Origin: Bacteroidales bacterium
GTDB taxonomy: Bacteria > Bacteroidota > Bacteroidia > Bacteroidales > NBLH01
Length of the DNA stretch: 5,243 nt
Direction of reading: 5' to 3'
NCBI GenBank assembly: GCA_029210905.1
Contig: JARGGF010000420.1
Coordinates: 1 to 5,243 of the forward strand
Shown here: positions 1-5,243 of the stretch, piece after piece
How positions within the stretch are numbered: the first letter of the stretch is position 1
Layout of the letters: every line of letters starts with the position of its first letter
The notes under the pieces: model-generated
What the model was told of the DNA's origin: nothing
Seen by the model: only the letters and a program-made list of their open reading frames with translations
Databases searched by the model: none
Program-made: the position numbers and the translations under genes

Positions 1-81
1 CAGGCTAATTGATAAAATAGGCTCATTTTTAATCGTATATTCATCAAGCTTTTTTACCTCGTCTGATTTTAATATTTTCAT
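1..81 (-). CDS. nnrE: NAD(P)H-hydrate epimerase, N-terminal fragment (probably bifunctional with ADP-dependent dehydratase)
   Basis: On the minus strand an ATG at 81-79 opens 27 codons that run off the left edge. They read MKILKSDEVKKLDEYT followed by IKNEPILSISL. This closely matches the start of the YjeF_N (NnrE) family in Bacteroidota, which typically reads like MKI-(L/F)-T-x-x-Q-(I/V)-x-x-LD-x-YTI-x-x-EPI-x-SIDL. The LD, YTI and EPI-x-SI elements are all present; the only obvious change is Ser for the usual Asp just before the last visible Leu. The family epimerises R- and S-NAD(P)HX, the damaged hydrated nicotinamide cofactors, so that the dehydratase can restore them. In Bacteroidota the two activities are commonly fused in one protein of about 500 residues, but the C-terminal domain is outside the window, so fusion is inference. 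A candidate promoter lies just upstream at 102-135. The gene is divergent from the POT transporter, with 281 bases between starts. Identification rests on 27 residues only. Confidence 0.82.
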   Translation of the reverse strand, partial: MKILKSDEVKKLDEYTIKNEPILSISL

Positions 82-101
82 AGAAACATATAGTTTTTTT
101 A

Positions 102-135
102 CAAATTTAGCAATTTTAACCTACTATTCATCAAA
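102..135 (-). promoter_or_regulatory. Candidate Bacteroidota-type promoter for the leftward nnrE gene
   Basis: Read on the minus strand, 109-102 is TAAATTTG, a full match to the Bacteroidota -7 consensus TAnnTTTG. 22 bases upstream, at 135-132, is TTTG, matching the -33 element. The -7 element ends about 20 bases before the ATG at 81, so the leader would be short, which is normal in this phylum. A second exact TAnnTTTG match (TATATTTG, 139-132) overlaps the proposed -33 box; it has no -33 partner at good spacing (nearest TTTG at 170-167), so I prefer the first. The motif has only six fixed bases and AT-rich DNA gives chance matches, so this is a placement by motif and position only. Confidence 0.45.
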
Positions 136-282
136 TATAAAAAGCGTAAGGCTAAGAATCTGGGTACAAAATATTTTAGAAAAAACTAAGAAATCTATAA
201 TAAGCAATCAGCATAGTTAAAAAGTTGCAGAAAATTGTTTGATGAAATGCGTTAAATCATACAGTAAATTCAAAAAGATTTT

Positions 283-290
283 TATATTTG
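283..290 (+). promoter_or_regulatory. Candidate Bacteroidota -7 element for the POT transporter gene
   Basis: TATATTTG is an exact match to TAnnTTTG, placed 72 bases before the ATG at 363. That would give a leader of roughly 65 bases. No TTTG or TTG sits at the usual -33 spacing; the nearest (TTTG at 238-241) is about 41 bases upstream, which is too far. The remaining leader is A/T-rich with no Shine-Dalgarno sequence and no recognisable riboswitch or long hairpin. Confidence 0.35.
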
Positions 291-362
291 TCGGCATTCA
301 GAAAAAAAGAATTGATTATCAAACGCTTTATTTAATTAATATTCATCTAAAATAAAAAAAAT

Positions 363-2213
363 ATGTTAAAAGGACACCCTAAAGGACTACTGGTTGCATT
401 TTTTGCCAATATGGGAGAAAGATTCGGTTTTTATACCATGATGGCAATACTGGTTTTATTCCTCCAGGCAAAGTATGGTCTTTCTGAAAAAATTGCTGGT
501 GACTATTATAGCTGGTTCTATTTTGGAATTTATGCTTTGGCATTGATTGGAGGTATTATTGCCGATGCTACCAGAAAATACAAGTTTGTAATTCTCGTTG
601 GTATTATAATCATGTTTTTGGGCTACATCATGATGGCCTATCCAACCGCAGCAGAAAAAGAATATTTATGGCTAAGCCTTGCTGCTTTGCTAATTATTGC
701 ATTGGGAAATGGATTATTCAAAGGAAACTTACAAGCTGTTGTTGGCCAAATGTATGATGATCCCAAATATGCAAAAGTTCGGGATTCTGCATTCCTTATC
801 TTTTATATGGGTATCAACATTGGTGCATTCTTTGCTCCATTCGCTGCCACAGGCGTCCGCAATTGGTTCCTTGGTACTCAAGGATTTTTGCACGATGGAA
901 GTTTACCAAAAATGTGCCATGAATATATTGATGGTTCTTTAGCTGATGTATCAATATTCCAGTCACTTGCCGACAATGTTTCAGGGGCACCTGTTGCTGA
1001 TTTATCTACATTTGCAACTCATTATATTGATGCCTTTTCAAAGGGATATAATTGGGCTTTTGCTATTGCAGCTGGTACCATGGTTATTTCTTTACTTGTA
1101 TATGTTATTTTCAACAAACACCTTCCAAGTGTATCTAAGGTTAGTTCTTCGGGTGAGAATAATGAGAGCAAAGAATTAAAAAAGAACTCTACCTCTAGTC
1201 CTGTAGCTTTGCTTTTGGCTATTGGTCTGATGTCTACTACATCTTTTATTTTCTATTTCCTTATGGATGATTTAGCTTTGGGTATGGCTGTTGGATTATT
1301 TGTTGGTTTTGTTGCCTGGATAATCCAGATTTCAACTAAAGACGAACGTCCGAGAGTTACATCCCTAATTCTGGTGTTCTTTGTGGTAATTTTCTTCTGG
1401 ATGTCCTTTCACCAAAATGGTTTAACTTTGACATTCTTTGCGCGTGATTATACCGTAAAAACAGTAGATGCATTCACAAACATATTCTTTAATCTTCAAT
1501 CAATCCTTTCTTTTATTGGTGCAGTTGCCGGGTTAATAATTATGTTTGCAAGAAAAGCGATAAAAGAAAAAATGATTGGAGCTGCCATGTTCCTTGGACT
1601 TGGTGCTTTAACATATTATTTCGTTTCAGGTTTTAATGAACAAAATGCAATTGCGCCAGAGGTATTTCAATCATTCAATCCTCTTTTTATTGTTGCATTA
1701 ACTTTCCCTGTTATGGCCGCGTTTGCCTGGATGCAGAAAAGAAACATGGAACCCTCAACTCCTAAAAAAATAGGAATAGGAATGATAATAGCAGCAGTTG
1801 GATTTTTAATAATACTGGTTGCTTCGTTAAATCTTGTATCACCTCATGAACTGCAATTTTTGGATGCCGCAGGCGAAACCAAATACAATCCGGTTCCTGA
1901 TTCATCAAGAGTGATGCCTTACTGGCTAATAAGTGGTTATTTAATAATGACAGTAGCTGAACTTTTCTTAAGTCCAATGGGCTTATCATTTGTTTCCAAA
2001 GTAGCTCCTCCAAGGTTCCAGGGTTTGATGCAGGGAGGTTGGTTGTTGGCGACTGCAGTTGGTAATAAATTTTTATTTGTTGGCAGTAATTTCTGGGGAA
2101 AACTTGACTTATGGCAATTGTGGTCAATTTTCATTGTTTGCTGTTTATTATCAGCAGTATTCATTTTCTCAATCATGAAACGCCTTGAAAATGCCACCAG
2201 GGCAAGTGCCTAA
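363..2213 (+). CDS. POT/PTR2-family proton-dependent oligopeptide transporter
   Basis: Inner-membrane MFS protein expected to import di- or tripeptides with protons. Family signatures run in order: the TM1 motif at residues 16-24 (NMGERFGFY, a form of ExxERFxYY), GNGLFKGN at 115-122 in TM4 (K120 matches the conserved peptide-carboxylate lysine), YMGINIGAFFAP at 148-159, SFNPLFI at 437-443, ELFLSPMGLS at 533-542 in TM10 (E533 conserved) and GNK at 567-569. At 616 residues it is longer than typical bacterial members (about 450-520). I count about 16 hydrophobic segments: six N-terminal, the bacterial HA/HB hairpin near 280-324, TM7 near 334-360, an extra pair near 375-424, then TM8-TM12. A loop of about 60 residues at 166-227 separates TM5 and TM6. 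Oddities: Asn16 replaces the first motif Glu, Gly121 replaces the Pro of FKPN, and His350 stands where FEQ/FDQ is usual. The ATG at 363 places the HPKGL start where family members begin; no Shine-Dalgarno precedes it. A terminator follows the stop, so it is probably monocistronic. Family is certain; substrate is not. Confidence 0.93.
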   Translation: MLKGHPKGLLVAFFANMGERFGFYTMMAILVLFLQAKYGLSEKIAGDYYSWFYFGIYALALIGGIIADATRKYKFVILVGIIIMFLGYIMMAYPTAAEKEYLWLSLAALLIIALGNGLFKGNLQAVVGQMYDDPKYAKVRDSAFLIFYMGINIGAFFAPFAATGVRNWFLGTQGFLHDGSLPKMCHEYIDGSLADVSIFQSLADNVSGAPVADLSTFATHYIDAFSKGYNWAFAIAAGTMVISLLVYVIFNKHLPSVSKVSSSGENNESKELKKNSTSSPVALLLAIGLMSTTSFIFYFLMDDLALGMAVGLFVGFVAWIIQISTKDERPRVTSLILVFFVVIFFWMSFHQNGLTLTFFARDYTVKTVDAFTNIFFNLQSILSFIGAVAGLIIMFARKAIKEKMIGAAMFLGLGALTYYFVSGFNEQNAIAPEVFQSFNPLFIVALTFPVMAAFAWMQKRNMEPSTPKKIGIGMIIAAVGFLIILVASLNLVSPHELQFLDAAGETKYNPVPDSSRVMPYWLISGYLIMTVAELFLSPMGLSFVSKVAPPRFQGLMQGGWLLATAVGNKFLFVGSNFWGKLDLWQLWSIFIVCCLLSAVFIFSIMKRLENATRASA

Positions 2214-2238
2214 AGAATAAGGATTAATGAATCAATAC

Positions 2239-2271
2239 AAAAAGCTGAACTTTATAAAGTTCAGCTTTTTT
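2239..2271 (+). terminator. Intrinsic terminator after the POT transporter gene
   Basis: A perfect 32-base palindrome at 2239-2270 (arms AAAAAGCTGAACTT and AAGTTCAGCTTTTT around a TATA loop) forms a 14-bp stem. It ends in six T residues at 2266-2271. It begins 25 bases after the POT stop codon, the expected place for a rho-independent terminator. The left arm starts with five A residues, so the hairpin could also end transcription on the other strand, but no minus-strand gene here would need it. It separates the POT gene from the phosphatase gene. Confidence 0.9.
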
Positions 2272-2457
2272 GGTCTTTAGAAAACTTATCTTTCCTTTCC
2301 AAAATGTCCTAATTTAATGTACTAAAAATCAGGTAAAAAAATTACTTAAAAAAAAGGACAAAGCAATGGATAGATATAATAGATTATTCCTTCAAAACTT
2401 ATTAAAAAAATATTATCTTTATTTTTTAATTTCATATCAGGTCTATTCTATAAATTT

Positions 2458-4848
2458 ATGATTATTAAGCGAATAAGTATTCTACTCATAATCCTGTTCA
2501 TTTCAAAAGCTTCAATTATAGTTGCACAAGTTGATTCATTATTATTATTGTTGAAGAATGAACATCATGATACTACAAAAATCAGCATCTATAACCAATT
2601 ATCAGCTCATTATACCAAAATAAATCCTGATACTGCCTATTTTTATGTAAATCAGTCTCTTAAACTGTCAGAAAAATATCTAAATGCTGATGATGAGAAC
2701 TTACTAAATGCCGTAAAAAAACACATGGCTGATAGTTATACCCTTTTGGGAAATTATTATAAAGCACTTGGAAATTATGATGAAGCAGTAAAAAGTTACA
2801 AAAACTCATTAAATAAACGGCGCGAATTAGGAGATAATTCAGGAGTTGCAAATAATTACATTGATATTGGGATAGCTAAATCAAACAAAGGTGATTATTT
2901 TGTTGCAGTAGATTATTATAAAAATGCAGTAAAAATATTAGACGAATTGAATGACGAACCCGGGCTTGCTAAGGTTCATCGCAATATCGGAAATGTATAT
3001 TATTATCAGGGAGAATGGGATATGGCACTTGAATCATATCAAAAGTCGCTAAAAATCTGTGAGAAAACAGACGACCTGGAAGGTGTTTCAAGAAACCAGA
3101 ATAACATAGGAATTATTCACCTAAAAACCGAGCGGTACAATTGGGCTATTGAATATTTTAAAAAGTCACTTGACATAAAAAAACAGATTGGAGATGAACG
3201 TGGCGTGGCAACATGTTACAACAATATGGGTGATGTATATTTCAAGAAAAAAGATTTCAAAGAAGCACTGAAATATTATGAAATCTCATTAAAAATGAGA
3301 AAGGAAGTTAAAGATACCAGAGGTGCGGCTTTTAGTTTAACAAATATTGGAAAACTATTGGTTGAGGAAAAAAACTTTGCCAGGGCAGATTCCTTCTATA
3401 AAGCTTCATTGCAAATTTTTGAAGAAATTAAGGATAAAGAACAAATCTCACTGGTTTATAACGAAATTTCGGCCATTAATCTTAAACAGGGAAATTATGA
3501 AGAATCTGTTAGGTTTGCAGATTTATCGCTCGATATAGCAAAAGATTTACAAGCACTTCCAAGGATACGTGATTCCTACGAGTTGCTTTACCAGGCTTAT
3601 GAACACCAATATAATATCAGCAAAGCGTTCTATTATTTTAAGTTATATTTCGAAAATTATAAATTGTACGTTACAATAAAGGATAGTATTTACAGCAGCG
3701 AGTCTAATAAATTAATAGAGCGGGAACAACGATATAGAATTGACCAAAAGCAAAATGAAATTGAAACTCAAAACCTATTAATTAAAAATAAGGAGGCTGA
3801 TGAGAAAAATCTGAGAATGCAGATGTCCTTCTTATTAGCAGGTTTTGCATCAATGATAGTATTTGCGTTTATTCTGTTCAGAAACTATAAACAAAAAACC
3901 AAAGCAAATAAACTTCTTGAGGAACAAAAGAAAGAAATACAAAAGGCTAAGGAGGAAATTGAAGCCCAGCGCGATATCGTAATGGAACAAAATGCCCTTG
4001 TACTTGCTCAGAAAAAGGAAATTGAGGACAGTATTATTTATGCCCAAAATATCCAAAAAGCAATATTGCCATCAAGAGATTTGAGAGATGAGATTTTACC
4101 TGAGCATTTTATTTTCTTCAGGCCAAGAAACATTGTAAGCGGTGACTTCTTCTGGATGAAACAATTAAAAAATTTCGTTGTTGTTGCTATTGCAGATTGT
4201 ACAGGTCATGGTGTTCCAGGGGCATTCATGAGCATGCTGGGATTTATGTTTTTAAACGAACTGGTAACAACCCGAAGCCTTGATAGCGCAGGCCAAATAC
4301 TGGACAGGTTGCGTGACAAAGTGAAAAAATCCCTTCACCAATCAGGAAAAGAAGGTGAAGCAAAGGACGGTATGGATATGTCTTTTTTTATTATAGACAC
4401 CGAAACGCGCGAATTACAATTTTCCGGCGCCTTTAATCCATTGTACATTGTCAGGGATAATGATAAGATTAATGAGAACCTGGAACTGGAAAATGAAAAC
4501 ATTAAAATGTGTAAGCCTTCTGATGAATCTATTAATGCTACACTTTTCGAAATAAAAGCTGACAGGCAGCCTATTGCAATTTACATGTACGAAAAAGATT
4601 TTCAAACCCATATCTTCAAACTCGAAAAAGGCGATAGAATCTACTCATTTACTGATGGTTATCCTGATCAATTTGGTGGTGATGAGGGCAAAAAATTTAA
4701 TGCCAAACGCTTTAAAGAATTCTTACTAAAAATTGGCGATCACCCAATGGAAAACCAACTTGAACTGGTTACCAATAATTTCTACACCTGGATGGGAGAA
4801 CTTGAGCAAGTTGATGATGTATTATTGATGGGTTTGAGAATGGATTAA
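2458..4848 (+). CDS. TPR-sensor SpoIIE/PP2C-family serine/threonine phosphatase, membrane-anchored
   Basis: Residues 1-23 form a signal peptide (K4 R5, hydrophobic core, likely cleavage after VA before Q24), which supports the ATG at 2458 although no Shine-Dalgarno precedes it. A degenerate TPR at about 44-70 (with the NPDTA turn) is followed by eight 40-residue TPR units at 91-410. Residues 415-455 look helical and charged, 457-474 is a single membrane segment, and 476-530 is a Glu/Lys-rich coiled coil leading into IEDSIIYAQNIQKAILPS (522-539), the usual lead-in to this phosphatase type. The SpoIIE domain at about 545-796 looks complete: SGDFFW with D563, ADCTGHGVPGAFMSMLG with D580, GMDMSF with D640, FTDGYPDQFGG with D733, and QVDDVLLMG with D786/D787. 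These acidic residues match the PP2C metal-binding positions, so it should be active on phosphoserine/threonine. Inferred topology puts the TPRs in the periplasm and the phosphatase in the cytoplasm. The domain order is common in Bacteroidota. Relatives such as RsbU and SpoIIE dephosphorylate anti-sigma antagonists, but no such partner is encoded in the window, so target and ligand are unknown. Confidence 0.93.
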   Translation: MIIKRISILLIILFISKASIIVAQVDSLLLLLKNEHHDTTKISIYNQLSAHYTKINPDTAYFYVNQSLKLSEKYLNADDENLLNAVKKHMADSYTLLGNYYKALGNYDEAVKSYKNSLNKRRELGDNSGVANNYIDIGIAKSNKGDYFVAVDYYKNAVKILDELNDEPGLAKVHRNIGNVYYYQGEWDMALESYQKSLKICEKTDDLEGVSRNQNNIGIIHLKTERYNWAIEYFKKSLDIKKQIGDERGVATCYNNMGDVYFKKKDFKEALKYYEISLKMRKEVKDTRGAAFSLTNIGKLLVEEKNFARADSFYKASLQIFEEIKDKEQISLVYNEISAINLKQGNYEESVRFADLSLDIAKDLQALPRIRDSYELLYQAYEHQYNISKAFYYFKLYFENYKLYVTIKDSIYSSESNKLIEREQRYRIDQKQNEIETQNLLIKNKEADEKNLRMQMSFLLAGFASMIVFAFILFRNYKQKTKANKLLEEQKKEIQKAKEEIEAQRDIVMEQNALVLAQKKEIEDSIIYAQNIQKAILPSRDLRDEILPEHFIFFRPRNIVSGDFFWMKQLKNFVVVAIADCTGHGVPGAFMSMLGFMFLNELVTTRSLDSAGQILDRLRDKVKKSLHQSGKEGEAKDGMDMSFFIIDTETRELQFSGAFNPLYIVRDNDKINENLELENENIKMCKPSDESINATLFEIKADRQPIAIYMYEKDFQTHIFKLEKGDRIYSFTDGYPDQFGGDEGKKFNAKRFKEFLLKIGDHPMENQLELVTNNFYTWMGELEQVDDVLLMGLRMD
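2728..3687 (+). repeat. Eight in-frame 120-base TPR coding units within the phosphatase gene
   Basis: Residues 91-410 divide into eight units of exactly 40 residues, starting at 91, 131, 171, 211, 251, 291, 331 and 371, with no insertion or deletion. In each unit, position 8 is Gly in units 1-6, position 20 is Ala (Ser in unit 7), position 24 is aromatic (Ala in unit 7), and position 28 is Leu, Val or Phe. Units 1-6 also carry Asp at position 36 (D126, D166, D206, D246, D286, D326). This is the 40-residue TPR form with a slightly longer second helix than the classic 34-residue unit. The last two units are more divergent and probably cap the superhelix. The repeat is seen at protein level; the DNA units are diverged. 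Confidence 0.88.
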
Positions 4849-5243
4849 TTCCTGCATTTATCGCCATTCTCTTTCTTAATCAACTTAAACGACCAATAAA
4901 TTATATTTAGAAAAATCCCCATCAGTATAGTCATTCCCCAGGTACCTGGATGCTTAAAAGGGTTAGTAAACCTGTCACTGATATCATAAATTATTCTCAT
5001 GGGTTCTTGCATAATGTCCCAGCTATTCCAACGCAAATAACGTCCAAGATAAATACCAAAACTACCAATAAATAGTAAAATTATTGAAACTACATTAACC
5101 AGATTTTTGTGAATCATACTATTTAGCACCTTTTCAATATTCCATATACTAATAAATCCGAACATCAATCCTGTCCATGCAAAAGATAAGATCAGCAATA
5201 AATCAAACCAGACTGGCATTGCTGCCTGTATTTTTAAATGAAA
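4845..5243 (-). CDS. DUF1361 family integral membrane protein, C-terminal part (5' end beyond window)
   Basis: The minus-strand frame stays open to the right edge. An ATG at 5219-5217 exists, but eight in-frame codons (FHLKIQAA) precede it without a stop. In DUF1361 proteins, a similar H-L-(R/K) stretch comes just before the (V/L)WFDLLLLLSFAW segment, so that ATG is probably internal. 132 residues are visible; the family is usually about 200-230, so roughly the N-terminal 40 percent is missing. Diagnostic motifs are FGIYLGRYLRWNSWDI at visible residues 62-77 and HPGTWG at 98-103. Three hydrophobic segments lie near residues 12-33, 48-67 and 103-121, followed by a basic tail. Function is unknown; these are uncharacterised inner-membrane proteins. 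The stop codon (TAA, 4847-4845) overlaps that of the convergent phosphatase gene. No terminator hairpin is seen between the two genes. Confidence 0.85.
   Translation of the reverse strand, partial: FHLKIQAAMPVWFDLLLILSFAWTGLMFGFISIWNIEKVLNSMIHKNLVNVVSIILLFIGSFGIYLGRYLRWNSWDIMQEPMRIIYDISDRFTNPFKHPGTWGMTILMGIFLNIIYWSFKLIKKENGDKCRN

Noticed and set aside
168..177. AAAATATTTT palindrome in the divergent intergenic region as an operator
   Set aside because: A ten-base A/T-only palindrome is common by chance in DNA of this composition and has no second copy nearby.
697..1179. Plus-strand ORFs at 697-942 and 946-1179 in another frame within the POT gene
   Set aside because: The main frame carries conserved POT motifs through this region without interruption, so these are out-of-frame shadows.
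1762..2197. Two overlapping minus-strand ORFs (1762-2127 and 1937-2197) inside the POT gene
   Set aside because: They lie antisense to conserved POT motifs, have no recognisable family features and are best explained as shadows of the real gene.
2414..2421. TATCTTTA as a -7 element for the phosphatase gene
   Set aside because: It matches TAnnTTTG at all but the last base, and sits 36 bases before the ATG, but no TTG-type -33 box is at usable spacing and the region is so AT-rich that near matches are expected. A similar near match (TATCTTTC, 2287-2294) is no better.
2214..2457. Small RNA or riboswitch between the transporter and phosphatase genes
   Set aside because: Apart from the terminator palindrome I see no stable stem, conserved aptamer core or promoter that would support an RNA gene.
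3850..4056. Minus-strand ORF with hydrophobic residues opposite the membrane and coiled-coil segment of the phosphatase
   Set aside because: Its hydrophobicity is the complement of Lys/Glu-rich coiled-coil codons; no start context or family similarity.
5217..5219. ATG as the true start of the DUF1361 gene
   Set aside because: The frame is open upstream to the window edge, the upstream codons resemble the family sequence, and a start here would leave a protein far shorter than the family's usual length.

Overview
The window looks like ordinary chromosomal DNA from a member of the Bacteroidota. It is AT-rich. The two complete genes lack a Shine-Dalgarno sequence, and the intergenic region at 82-362 carries matches to the Bacteroidota -7 promoter element TAnnTTTG. 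The protein families also fit: a periplasmic-TPR SpoIIE phosphatase, a DUF1361 protein and an N-terminus typical of Bacteroidota NAD(P)H-hydrate repair enzymes. I cannot name a genus.

Layout from left to right: (1) At 1-81 on the minus strand is the first 27 codons of a gene leaving the window, recognised from its N-terminus as nnrE (NAD(P)H-hydrate epimerase, usually fused to the dehydratase in this phylum). (2) 82-362 is a divergent promoter region with candidate promoters facing both ways and no other gene that I can see. (3) 363-2213 plus is a POT/PTR2-family peptide transporter, with an altered TM1 proton-coupling motif and extra membrane segments. (4) 2214-2457 is intergenic. It opens with a strong intrinsic terminator; the rest is AT-rich, with no clear promoter and one doubtful 31-codon ORF. 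(5) 2458-4848 plus is a large signalling protein: signal peptide, about nine periplasmic TPRs, one membrane segment, a coiled coil and a cytoplasmic SpoIIE/PP2C-type serine/threonine phosphatase with its metal-binding aspartates intact. (6) 4845-5243 minus is the C-terminal part of a DUF1361 integral membrane protein whose N-terminus lies beyond the right edge; its stop codon interlocks with that of the phosphatase gene.

The genes do not form an evident pathway. nnrE is metabolite repair, the POT protein imports peptides, and the phosphatase is an orphan output module with no anti-sigma factor, antagonist or kinase beside it in this window. Strand changes and the terminator point to four separate transcription units. 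I found no mobile element, CRISPR array, tRNA, rRNA or defence system. The most interesting points are the variant coupling residues and extra membrane hairpin in the transporter, and the indel-free 40-residue TPR array of the phosphatase sensor. I see no convincing new multi-gene system.
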